From positions 1 to 64,000 of the forward strand of contig JAPOZO010000077.1 in NCBI GenBank assembly GCA_026706025.1: DNA of 64,000 bases. Direction: 5' to 3'. The notes below the pieces were generated by a model that was not told the DNA's origin, ran no database searches, and saw nothing but the letters and a program-made list of their open reading frames with translations. This document shows, one piece after another, positions 26,401-33,450 of the stretch. Origin of the DNA: Candidatus Poribacteria bacterium. Its GTDB lineage: Bacteria; Poribacteria; WGA-4E; WGA-3G. The translations under genes and the position numbers were made by a program. How positions within the stretch are numbered: position 1 is the stretch's first letter; the number at the start of each line of letters is the position of its first letter.

Positions 26401-26622
26401 GGCGGATTCAGGGTTCGGTGAATTGAGGGCGGCTTCTAACACGGGGATGATGATTTCTGAAAAGTGGGATTGGGTATCCGCATCATCCGTAGCGAGTTCT
26501 TGGAGACTTCGCACTATAGCGTCGTTATTCACGGCACCGGCACTCCCCGCAGCGTCTGATAAAATCCGATGTATTTCTTCTTTCTGATCTTGTGGCAGTG
26601 ACAATTCTGTGTAATTCACCAT
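23455..26622 (-). CDS. glnE: Glutamine synthetase adenylyltransferase/deadenylyltransferase
   Basis: A 1055-residue GlnE, which switches glutamine synthetase off and on by adding or removing AMP at a Tyr. Two nucleotidyltransferase domains are visible, each with a metal-binding Asp pair: ELNFSSDIDLIFVYSDD near residue 250 and ELNFSSDLDVMYVYSADG near residue 776. The linked helical domains contain GPGGIRDIEFTVQ and GYGGLVDIEFAVQ. The length is about 100 residues above the E. coli enzyme, partly from a basic insertion (RKRKEAQATRRPTTRRRGR) in the second half. Its presence implies GlnB-type nitrogen signalling. Confidence 0.95.
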   Translation of the reverse strand: MVNYTELSLPQDQKEEIHRILSDAAGSAGAVNNDAIVRSLQELATDDADTQSHFSEIIIPVLEAALNSPNPESALNRFSRFAQVAFNRRWLYQLLRDAPFLMRTIIFGFGASTYLSETLIRNPEYFYDIIDANVMDTAKTSETMYEELARSLSHFDSVDQKLRVLRRYKRRETLRIGLCDLLKTVDVKTTTWELSNLAEAALQHCYEIGRDQIMQPKFGTPLNEDGDAPCRFAIIGMGKLGGYELNFSSDIDLIFVYSDDAKTDTGTDNSEYFSRLCEFIIKAMSEITPEGYVFRVDIRLRPESSAGVIIRSMESYESYYEGWGDLWERQALIKARSVAGDMAFGDEFIRMIQPFVYQRYLDGVTLGEIKADIGRTKVRIEERLVGEGANLEKHVKLGPGGIRDIEFTVQCLQMIHGAKRKSLCSHNTLETIAALKENALLTAEDADALAAAYRFLRSVENGIQVEADQQRYSIPEKTSEERELARRVGYPHTLETDALVAFRKDYRTHTERVRAIFQKITATAIASEKGLDISLLLSEEDPKQLETFLTEFHFENVREAQRLLRQLANGGDGIQFSPSVRRTFFKLAPTLLNVLRDSPNPDMALRYLSAFTDKVGARSSYYTMFAEKPSTLEALTRVCGTSLYLSDMLIASPELFDLLTVPTLIERSKTLAEKQAEALQIVAEASEARMLSMLRRYKNDEIWRIALRNILGNATLPTTTEELSDLAEAVLQAIYPEIEAEMREAHGTPLDPDGTPVTFAIIAMGKFGGRELNFSSDLDVMYVYSADGETTKGMPNVEYFSAVGLALVNRLAGNGMGIYEIDLRLRPHGAGGAIALPLAGYQHYYDTTAEVWERQALTRARVVAGDIQGVGNRFLDIGHTFCYGSSLTSEDIAQIVHTRKRKEAQATRRPTTRRRGRSKTQTPIANVKSGYGGLVDIEFAVQTLQLVHGGEAPSVRVQNTPLAIERLQNIGVLTEVQCDGLSEAYLFLRRVENALRIVHDRALDALPKNRTELAQLARRLGYEETEGASTVDAFLQDYGKWTETTRSLFNQILVD

Positions 26623-26812
26623 TTTCCGCCTCCATAATCGACGCTACAATTACAGAAACCGTCAGCCATCAGCAGTCCGCGAGATGGCTATCGGTTTCCA
26701 CTAACAGTCCAGTGCGTATTGCAACCAAGATGTCGCCCTACAGTAAGAGCAATTTTAGCACATCTTCTGCCTTCATTGCAAACCAATTCGTTATGGATTC
26801 AGAACAATAATC

Positions 26813-26841
26813 TTGACGCTCCACCCCAAACCTGCTATACT
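26813..26841 (+). promoter_or_regulatory. Promoter-like sequence before a decayed gene
   Basis: TTGACG, a 17-base spacer and TATACT form a good promoter, but the sequence downstream is a frameshifted gene remnant. It may now be idle or drive an antisense or hicBA transcript. Confidence 0.4.
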
Positions 26842-27120
26842 TTTCAGATCTTGAAGCTTCCGCACTTCAAGCAGAAGACACTGACTATTTCCCTATACAA
26901 CTCAATTTCCAGGACTATGCGAACTTAGCCCCGGATGCCTTTTACACTATTCTTGCTGAGGAGCTACCGCAAGCAATCAACCGAACGCTTCAGAGGCGAG
27001 GGGAGCTGCAGCCCCACAGTTTGAAAACTTCTTAGAAAACCCAGGTATCACTGACAATATAGCGATGCGGCGTTTCTTTGAAAAACTTCCGACACTGCCC
27101 GCGTCATCACCGTCAGCCTA
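26842..27120 (+). pseudogene. Frameshifted remnant of an unidentified gene
   Basis: One frame reads SDLEASALQAEDTDYFPIQL and runs on through AEELPQAINRTLQRRG, stopping at about 27034. The downstream part in the next frame reads GAAAPQFENFLENPG and then IAMRRFFEKLPTLPA until 27120. Together they look like a single acid-rich protein broken by a frameshift near 27000, and no start codon is visible. The family is not recognised. Confidence 0.45.
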
Positions 27121-27198
27121 AAAACGGTGGAGGTTGTGGGCAAGTTGCCCGACTTGTAGTGGTTCTTTCCTTATCGCCTAATTTTTTCAAAATAAATC

Positions 27199-27227
27199 TT
27201 GATTTCTGATAATTTGAGTGGTATAAT
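27199..27227 (+). promoter_or_regulatory. Promoter for hicBA
   Basis: TTGATT at 27199-27204, a 17-base spacer and TATAAT at 27222-27227 lie about 57 bases before hicB. The sequence between it and hicB is a natural site for autorepression by the antitoxin, though no operator is evident. Confidence 0.5.
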
Positions 27228-27283
27228 TATCAATATGCGGGAATAATGTCTGGGGATTGCTCCCTATTTGGTAGGTGCTATGT

Positions 27284-27475
27284 ATGGAAACGCAGAAGTA
27301 CATTTACTGGCAGGATGAAAACATGTTCCTGGGTTACCTTGAGGCATACCCCGATTATTGGACGCAAGGGGAAACATTAGCAGTGCTTGAGGAAAACCTT
27401 CTTGACCTCTATACTGAACTCACGAGCGGCGCTATTCCATGTGTCCGAAAGGTTGCAGAGTTACAGATTGCATGA
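27284..27475 (+). CDS. hicB: HicB-family antitoxin
   Basis: A 63-residue HicB-like protein with the partial RNase H fold of this family: KYIYWQDENMFLGYLEAYPDYWTQGETLAVLEENLLDLYTEL is the characteristic strand-helix pattern with a Y(F)P.YWTQGET core. The family neutralises the HicA mRNA interferase. The usual C-terminal DNA-binding helix-turn-helix is absent, so this is the short type. ATG 27284 follows GGTAGG. Its stop overlaps the hicA start (ATGA). Confidence 0.75.
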   Translation: METQKYIYWQDENMFLGYLEAYPDYWTQGETLAVLEENLLDLYTELTSGAIPCVRKVAELQIA

Positions 27476-27648
27476 AAAGACGAGACCTAATTCGTGAGTT
27501 GAAGAAGATGGGATGTGTACTCATTCGTCATGGCGCGAAACATGATTGGTATCAGAATCCAGATACGCGCGTTTCTCAGCCAGTTCCGCGCCATAGAGAA
27601 ATTAAAGATTCTTTGGCGAAGCATATCCTCAAGATGCTTAAGAATTAA
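27472..27648 (+). CDS. hicA: HicA-family mRNA interferase toxin
   Basis: A 58-residue HicA. The double-stranded RNA-binding-like fold is indicated by KRRDLIRELKKMGCVLIRHGAKHDWY, whose His residue (RHGAKHD) is the catalytic one, followed by VPRHREIKDSLAKHILK. The start overlaps the hicB stop by four bases, giving tight coupling. The antitoxin-first order is the reverse of the commonest hicAB order. A MITE-like repeat starts two bases after the gene. Confidence 0.8.
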   Translation: MKRRDLIRELKKMGCVLIRHGAKHDWYQNPDTRVSQPVPRHREIKDSLAKHILKMLKN

Positions 27649-27650
27649 AT

Positions 27651-27725
27651 AGGACTTACACAAAATCGCAAAATTATGCCTATTGCGATGTGGTATAGCA
27701 CATACCAAGGCGTTACGTAAGTCCT
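27651..27725. repeat. Short MITE-like element with AGGACTTAC ends
   Basis: AGGACTTAC (27651-27659) and GTAAGTCCT (27717-27725) are perfect inverted ends around 57 non-coding bases, in the convergent gap between hicA and an enolase-family gene. The ends match those at 11964-12065. Confidence 0.55.
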
Positions 27726-27732
27726 AAACTAT

Positions 27733-28746
27733 CTAACGAATGCGATACCGCTCAACGGCATCCATATCAAGACTGATACCCAATCCCGGCGCGTCTGTCA
27801 GGTTGATTGCGCCGTTAGATAAATCCATGCTACCGCCAGAGAGATCGTCAATACGGATGTGCGGGAGTTCGTCAATCGGCATCGTGCAGTTCGGTATTGT
27901 GCATGCCATGTGTGCGGCGAAGGTCGAGGCGACGCATGAACCGAAAGCAAAAATCTGCACCCAAATCGGCAAATCCGCGGCTTCAGCAACGGCAGCACTC
28001 TTCCGCAGTCCAGCGACGTTCCCCGCGGTATTGATAGCGTCCACTGCATCCGCACGGATGTTCTTTAAAATCTCTTGCCCACCCCCGATATGCCTTGCAA
28101 CTGGCACTTCCACTTTTTCCCGCATCTGGCGATACCAAGATAAATCCTCAAACCGAATCGGGTCTTCATAGACTTCGATGTTGTACGGGAGCAATTCCTC
28201 AGCGAGCCGGAGTCCGGTCTCCAAGTCTCCGAATTCTGTATTCGGATCGACGCGAATCTGGAAATCCGGTCCGCACGCTTCTTTCGTTAAGCGCGCCGTT
28301 TCGACGATAGTCGCCTTACGTGCTTTGAGCTTGTGTACCCGAAACCCAAGGTCTGCAGCACGTTCTGCCTCCGCTGCTGTCGCTTCCGGCGGCATCGGGG
28401 GCGACCAGTAGGCGAGTTCAACGCTATCCCGATGTTTTTCACCGATGAGTTTATGTGCTGGCACACCCAATGCCTGTCCAGCCAAGTCATAAAAGGCTGA
28501 CTGGAAGGTGAATGATTCGGATGAAAGGTCAATATCCCAAAGGTTTTTGCCGACGTACCTTTCAGCGATACTGTCAGCTTGATCTGTAATATCGCTGTGC
28601 AGAGAATTACTTTCACCCAACCCTGTCAGACCTTCATCTGTATGTACCCAGACCAAGGTCGTTGGATATTCCATGCCCGAGTGTTCTTGTATTGCTGGAA
28701 GGAAAGGGATGGAGACGGTCCGATATTCAAAGCCTGTGATTTTCAT
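27733..28746 (-). CDS. Enolase-superfamily enzyme (mandelate racemase/muconate lactonizing-like)
   Basis: A 337-residue enolase-superfamily protein. The capping domain starts MKITGFEYRTVSIPFLP. The barrel has HKLKARKAT (KxK base motif), IRVDPNTE (first metal ligand) and YEDPIRFE (second ligand). The third ligand position reads PVARHIGGGQE, without the usual acidic residue immediately after the strand. The start ATG at 28746 follows GGAGGAG. It stands divergent to the isomerase gene at 28983, with which it likely forms a sugar-acid utilisation locus. The substrate cannot be deduced. Confidence 0.83.
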   Translation of the reverse strand: MKITGFEYRTVSIPFLPAIQEHSGMEYPTTLVWVHTDEGLTGLGESNSLHSDITDQADSIAERYVGKNLWDIDLSSESFTFQSAFYDLAGQALGVPAHKLIGEKHRDSVELAYWSPPMPPEATAAEAERAADLGFRVHKLKARKATIVETARLTKEACGPDFQIRVDPNTEFGDLETGLRLAEELLPYNIEVYEDPIRFEDLSWYRQMREKVEVPVARHIGGGQEILKNIRADAVDAINTAGNVAGLRKSAAVAEAADLPIWVQIFAFGSCVASTFAAHMACTIPNCTMPIDELPHIRIDDLSGGSMDLSNGAINLTDAPGLGISLDMDAVERYRIR

Positions 28747-28922
28747 GGGTGCTCCTCCTTGAAATTCGGTCATAAAATCTACCGTATACCTTTCGGTGTT
28801 AACTGACTATTATATCACAAAATTCTCTAACGCTTCGCTGAAAACTGAATGTTCCGCTCATGCCCGTTTCACTGTATCAATATGATAACATATTGGCCGA
28901 AATGCTCAACAGAAAATCCTGC

Positions 28923-28951
28923 TTGCTATTAACATTGTGCTGTGTTAACAT
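28923..28951 (+). promoter_or_regulatory. Possible promoter for the isomerase-enolase operon
   Basis: TTGCTA at 28923-28928, a 17-base spacer and TAACAT at 28946-28951 form a moderate promoter 32 bases before the isomerase start. Confidence 0.4.
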
Positions 28952-28982
28952 GTCGTAAAAGTTTCAAAGGAGAAACACAGCT

Positions 28983-29855
28983 ATGTTTAAACTTGGCGTT
29001 ATCGGCGACGAAGTTTCACAGGACTTCGCCACCGTTGTCAATTTTGTGAAAGATTTCAACTTACACTCGATCGAAATTCGTTCCGTCTGGGATAAGCTTC
29101 CACACGAACTTACTGAAGCCGACATCGAGAAAATGAAACGCCTACTTGATGACACCGACATTGAGATTATCGGCGTTGCCTCCCCTTTTTTTAAATGCGA
29201 TATGGACAACGCTGAAGAGCGGAAAGAGCACCTTGATATACTGAAAGGATGCATCCGCACAGCAAAGGCGTTTGATACCAACCTCATCCGTACCTTCGTC
29301 TTCTGGGATACCGGTGAGACCGAGGAACGTTGGGACGACATTATCGCTGCCTACGATGAACCGCGCCGGATGATAGATGGCGAAGGCATCGTACTCGGCA
29401 TGGAAAACGAATCCACCACCTCGCTCAGTACTGCCAAGCTCACAGCGGAATTTATTGAGCAGATTGATTCTCCGAATATCCGTGGTATCTGGGATCCTGC
29501 CAACGAAGCGCATGCCAAGGGCGGTGAGACGCCATACCCCGATGCGTACAATCAGATGAAACCGACAATGATCCATGCGCATCTCAAGGACGCGGCACCA
29601 AACCCCGATACCGGCGAAATGGAATCCGTTCCTGTCGGCGACGGTGTAATCGACTGGCAAGGGCAGCTGCAAGCCTTTATTGATGACGGATATGAAGGAC
29701 ACCTCTGCCTTGAAACGCACTGGCGACCCTCGCTCAAAATCGACGATGCTATTCTCAATAAACCGGGCGGACAGGCGTTTTCTGAAGCCGGTGAAGAAGC
29801 CTCGCGTATCTGTATCGAAAAATTGCTGCCGATGATCGAAAACCTAAAGCAGTAG
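28983..29855 (+). CDS. Sugar phosphate isomerase/epimerase (xylose isomerase-like barrel)
   Basis: A 290-residue AP-endonuclease-2/xylose-isomerase-like TIM barrel. Metal-site motifs are visible as IEIRSVWDKL, LGMENESTTS (Glu), IRGIWDPANEAH (Asp/His), MIHAHLKDAA (His, Lys, Asp), PVGDGVIDWQ and LCLETHWRP (Glu). Members isomerise or epimerise keto sugars and inositols. The GGAGAAA ribosome site precedes the ATG. The next gene starts nine bases after the stop, so the two are in one operon. Confidence 0.86.
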   Translation: MFKLGVIGDEVSQDFATVVNFVKDFNLHSIEIRSVWDKLPHELTEADIEKMKRLLDDTDIEIIGVASPFFKCDMDNAEERKEHLDILKGCIRTAKAFDTNLIRTFVFWDTGETEERWDDIIAAYDEPRRMIDGEGIVLGMENESTTSLSTAKLTAEFIEQIDSPNIRGIWDPANEAHAKGGETPYPDAYNQMKPTMIHAHLKDAAPNPDTGEMESVPVGDGVIDWQGQLQAFIDDGYEGHLCLETHWRPSLKIDDAILNKPGGQAFSEAGEEASRICIEKLLPMIENLKQ

Positions 29856-29864
29856 GAAGATTGA

Positions 29865-30950
29865 ATGAAAATTAAATCAGTTCGTACAGCTTTATACGAC
29901 ATCCCGCCTCAAGTTGAACGCGTTGATGCTATTCAAACCTTTGTCTCTATGGAGTTCCCTTTCATTGAAATTGAAGATGCAGATGGTGTTGTTGGCACCG
30001 GGTTCTCTTACACGATCGGTAAAGGTGGCGAGGCAATCAAACAGACTATGGATGCCTATCTCACGCCTATTCTCCTTGAAGAGGATGCCGCCAACATTGA
30101 CCGGATTTGGAATCGGATGTGGATGGAGACACACTGGGTCGGCAGAGGCGGTATCGTCGGTTTAGGCATGGCAGCGGTAGACATCGCGCTCTGGGACCTC
30201 ATGGCAAAGCGCGCCGAGTTGCCGCTTTACCAACTCCTTGGTGGCGCGAGAGCTGCTGTTCCCGTCTACAACACAGACGGCGGTTGGCTCCATCTCTCCG
30301 AAGACGAACTCGTCAGGCAGTCCGTGGCATTTGTGGCGCAAGGCTTCAAAGGTATCAAGATTAAAGTCGGGCGCGACAGTCTCCACGAAGACGTGGCACG
30401 CATCTTCGCTGTCAGGAAAGCGATTGGGCAAGAACCCTATCTTATGATTGATGCCAACATGAAGTGGAACGCGCGTGAAGCCATTCAACTGGCGTGTCGC
30501 GTCGAAGGGGCAGACCTTTTCTGGTTTGAGGAACCCATTGAGGCAGATGACGTAGATAGCCATGTGACGTTGCGCGAGAAAACTACGATTCCGATCGCTA
30601 TCGGCGAGACGATTTACAATAAATATGTCTTTAAGGAGTATATCGCACAAGGCGCAGCGGACATTCTACAACCCGATGCTGTGCGCGTCGGTGGTATCTC
30701 TGAATGGATGAAGGTCGCACACACCGCGGAATGTTTTGGACTCTCTGTTTCCCCACATTTCCTAATGGATTTGCATGTGCATCTCTCTGCCGCAGTACCA
30801 CACTCGCTTTTTGTGGAATATATTCCTTCGCTTGATCCGGTACTTGACGATACTTTGACGCTTAAGGATGGTCACTTTTCACCGCCTGAACGTCCAGGGC
30901 ACGGCATTCTGTTCAATAAGCAAAAACTCGCGGCATATCAAATTCAGTAG
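29865..30950 (+). CDS. Enolase-superfamily sugar-acid dehydratase-like enzyme
   Basis: A 361-residue mandelate-racemase-subgroup protein with a complete active site. It has GIKIKVGRD (KxK), LMIDANMKW (Asp), WFEEPIEADD (Glu), IAIGETIYNKY (Glu) and SPHFLMDLHVHL with the barrel His. This His plus KxK layout is common in acid-sugar dehydratases. It is the second gene of the operon after the isomerase and probably acts on the same type of carbohydrate. It differs clearly from the divergent paralogue at 27733. Confidence 0.87.
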   Translation: MKIKSVRTALYDIPPQVERVDAIQTFVSMEFPFIEIEDADGVVGTGFSYTIGKGGEAIKQTMDAYLTPILLEEDAANIDRIWNRMWMETHWVGRGGIVGLGMAAVDIALWDLMAKRAELPLYQLLGGARAAVPVYNTDGGWLHLSEDELVRQSVAFVAQGFKGIKIKVGRDSLHEDVARIFAVRKAIGQEPYLMIDANMKWNAREAIQLACRVEGADLFWFEEPIEADDVDSHVTLREKTTIPIAIGETIYNKYVFKEYIAQGAADILQPDAVRVGGISEWMKVAHTAECFGLSVSPHFLMDLHVHLSAAVPHSLFVEYIPSLDPVLDDTLTLKDGHFSPPERPGHGILFNKQKLAAYQIQ

Positions 30951-31039
30951 TACTCTGTGGGAGCGAGTGTTTTTGCTTGGGGATTTCTGCGGATTTCTTG
31001 TCGCTCGCGACACTTAACTTACTACTTTAAGGAGGACTC

Positions 31040-31750
31040 GTGAAACTTGAAAACCGTATCGCGATTATCACAGGTGGCGGACGCGGCATTGGTCGCTCAA
31101 CTGCTCTCGCATTTGCCAGAGAAGGCGCAGACATCGTTCTTGCCGCACGGACTGACACGGAGATATCTGCTGTCGCCGAAGAGGTGACACAACTCGGCAG
31201 ACGCGCACTCGCCATCACAACCGACATTCAGTTGAAAGCCGATGTTGATGCCATGGTTGCACAAACGCTTGACACCTTCGGCAAGGTGGACATCCTCGTT
31301 AATAACGCGGGTGTAGCAATCCACAACCCGATTCCGAAGATTCGAGAAGAGGATTGGGATTTGACAATGGCTGTCAACCTCAAAGGCGTATTTCTCGGCA
31401 CACAAGCCGTCTTCAGCCACATGTGCGAGCGGAAGTATGGACATATCGTTAATGTCTCCTCGGTTTCCGGTAAATTTGGACACGTCAACGGCGGGGCGTA
31501 TTGCGCCTCCAAATTCGCCGTTATCGGTTTCACCGAGACAACAAACAACGAGGGAAGAGCGCACGGCGTGAAAGCCTCGGTTGTCTGTCCGGGACCAGTC
31601 GATACCAAGATGCGTCGCGATAACCATCCTGACGATGTGATTGCGCATCTGACGCTTCCAGAAGATGTCGCGGATCTGATTCTGTTCCTTGTAACGCAGC
31701 CACCCCGCGCACATACACTTGAAACCATTATCCGAACACCTTTGATGTGA
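31040..31750 (+). CDS. SDR-family oxidoreductase
   Basis: A 236-residue short-chain dehydrogenase. It has the NAD(P) motif IITGGGRGIGRSTAL, the NNAG motif (ILVNNAGVAIHNP), and the catalytic Ser in NVSSVSGKF with YCASK (Tyr and Lys of YxxxK). It starts with GTG at 31040 after GGAGG. It lies 89 bases after the enolase gene and is plausibly the dehydrogenase of the same sugar-acid pathway. The C-terminus is short, ending TLETIIRTPLM. Confidence 0.87.
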   Translation: MKLENRIAIITGGGRGIGRSTALAFAREGADIVLAARTDTEISAVAEEVTQLGRRALAITTDIQLKADVDAMVAQTLDTFGKVDILVNNAGVAIHNPIPKIREEDWDLTMAVNLKGVFLGTQAVFSHMCERKYGHIVNVSSVSGKFGHVNGGAYCASKFAVIGFTETTNNEGRAHGVKASVVCPGPVDTKMRRDNHPDDVIAHLTLPEDVADLILFLVTQPPRAHTLETIIRTPLM

Positions 31751-31780
31751 TTTTTTGTTAGCCTCCCTTTCAAATCCGTG

Positions 31781-31816
31781 CGGTTCCAAACCGCACCTAC
31801 CGGAATTAGGGACCGA
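31781..31816. repeat. Palindromic repeat forming the tatD leader
   Basis: A solo copy of the GTGCGGTT-CCA-AACCGCAC hairpin with its CTACCGG tail lies 30 bases after the SDR stop. The tail AGGGA appears to serve as the ribosome site for tatD. Confidence 0.55.
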
Positions 31817-31817
31817 A

Positions 31818-32579
31818 ATGTTTATTGACTCACACGCACATATTCAGCTCTCCCAATTCAATCGCGATCGAGACGCGGTGCTGAAACGCTCCCAAGAAGC
31901 CGCGGTTTCCAATATCTTGGTTATCGGTTTTGATATGGAGACCAGTCTCGGCGCAGTGGCATTAGCGGAGAAACATCCACACATTTATGCCACTGTCGGG
32001 ATGCATCCGCACGATGCAAAGGATCTGACCCCGGATGTGCTAAAAACCTTTCGTGAACTCGCTGCACACCCGAAGGTGATTGCGCTTGGCGAAATGGGAT
32101 TGGATTATTACCGCAACCTTTCACCGCGCCCGGTACAAAAAGCGGCGTTTGAGGAACAATTGGACCTCGCTGAAGAGTTGCAGATGCCTATTGTTATCCA
32201 CAACCGCGATGCTTACATGGATATCCTACCTATCTTAGAGGCGCGGCAAGGGAAAATCCGAGGCGTGCTGCACTGCTTTACTGGTGATGTGGCGTTGATG
32301 CATAGAAGTCTTGCGATCGGATTCCATATCGGTATCGGTGGAATTGTGACCTATCCAAATGCCAAAGATATCCAAGCCGTCGCGCAGGAAGTACCTGAAG
32401 ATCGATTGTTGATAGAAACCGATTGTCCATGGCTCGCGCCACAGTTCCGACGCGGCAAGCGAAATGAACCGGCTTATGTCCGCGCTGTAGCGGAAAAAAT
32501 CGCGAATCTTCGTAATACTTCCATAGAAGCAATCGGCGAGATAACGACGAAAAATTTTCAGAATCTCCTTGCATGTTAG
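31818..32579 (+). CDS. tatD: TatD-family deoxyribonuclease/hydrolase
   Basis: A 253-residue TatD-type metal-dependent nuclease with an amidohydrolase-like barrel. Metal-ligand motifs are FIDSHAHIQL, LGEMGLDYYRN (Glu), IVIHNRDA (His), LHCFTGD (His) and IETDCPWLAP (Asp). TatD enzymes act as 3'-5' DNA exonucleases in DNA repair. The ATG at 31818 directly follows the repeat-derived AGGGA; earlier in-frame starts would run through the repeat. There is no metG or other usual neighbour. Confidence 0.92.
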   Translation: MFIDSHAHIQLSQFNRDRDAVLKRSQEAAVSNILVIGFDMETSLGAVALAEKHPHIYATVGMHPHDAKDLTPDVLKTFRELAAHPKVIALGEMGLDYYRNLSPRPVQKAAFEEQLDLAEELQMPIVIHNRDAYMDILPILEARQGKIRGVLHCFTGDVALMHRSLAIGFHIGIGGIVTYPNAKDIQAVAQEVPEDRLLIETDCPWLAPQFRRGKRNEPAYVRAVAEKIANLRNTSIEAIGEITTKNFQNLLAC

Positions 32580-32615
32580 CGCAAAACTATAACTTCCGCT
32601 TCTGGAGAGGTTATC

Positions 32616-33434
32616 ATGAAACGAAATAATCGGTTATGGATAGCAGAACACAAATTACGCAAGAGGGTTCCTATCCTTTGCTTACTCCTTTGTTGTCTTT
32701 CATTGACCACATTTTTCGGTTGTGGTGCCGTAAGTGCTATAAAAGCTCCCTTTGAAATAGCAGGATTCATGAAGGGTATGGGGGCACACCTCGAGGAGCG
32801 AGAAACGTTCTTGATAGAATCTGGAGAAGAACCTTTAACCGAAAGCCAAGAAAAACTCTTAACGCAAGTTCTTGAAGAAGAAGGAACTCTGGATGTAGTT
32901 TTGTCAAGTCAGTTGTATTTGACTTATCTGGAAGAGCAAGTCGGCGCAGCTTATAAAGATTATCCGACTTATCTTGCCGCAGTTCCCACCATCGAACAGA
33001 AATCAGCTACCCTATTCACGTTTAAAGAAATTCTGCCGCCAGAGGTAACGGATGAGGAAGTTCAAATCTCTATAGATTTCTATTTCAAATTCCGTGAGCT
33101 AATCGCGAACGAACCAGACATCACCTCCGAGTCAGAAAAAATGGAGGCATTCGTGGAGATGCACCTGATTGATCCATTAATGGATACGTATTCATCAGAA
33201 ATGTCCACTTCCGATACGATAAAATTAATGAAGGTAGCTGCGGTGCCGAGTGGTATGGCTCCACTGGATACAGAAGTATTACGTAAAATCTGGCTTGGGC
33301 AGCTGGAAGTTTATGGTTCTCGGGAGGGGCTGTTACGTTGTGCGATCTTAACCGCCGACGAATTTGCGCTCATCCGTTCATTTTTTGAGAATGCTGCCGC
33401 CCTTGAAAGATGGATTCGGCTCCCATCCAAATAG
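32616..33434 (+). CDS. Lipoprotein of unknown function
   Basis: A 272-residue exported lipoprotein. A basic N-terminus and hydrophobic run end in FFGCGAVS, with Cys about residue 36 as the lipid site. The rest is helical and acidic, without a recognised domain. ATG 32616 follows GGAGAGG. The ABC permease starts 16 bases after its stop, so they may be co-transcribed, but the protein does not look like a sugar-binding protein (no periplasmic-binding motifs). Confidence 0.65.
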   Translation: MKRNNRLWIAEHKLRKRVPILCLLLCCLSLTTFFGCGAVSAIKAPFEIAGFMKGMGAHLEERETFLIESGEEPLTESQEKLLTQVLEEEGTLDVVLSSQLYLTYLEEQVGAAYKDYPTYLAAVPTIEQKSATLFTFKEILPPEVTDEEVQISIDFYFKFRELIANEPDITSESEKMEAFVEMHLIDPLMDTYSSEMSTSDTIKLMKVAAVPSGMAPLDTEVLRKIWLGQLEVYGSREGLLRCAILTADEFALIRSFFENAAALERWIRLPSK

Positions 33435-33450
33435 GAGTGATTCCTGACAT

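Noticed and set aside
31097-31789. 230-codon minus-strand frame opposite the SDR gene
   Set aside because: The plus-strand SDR has all family motifs; this is its shadow.
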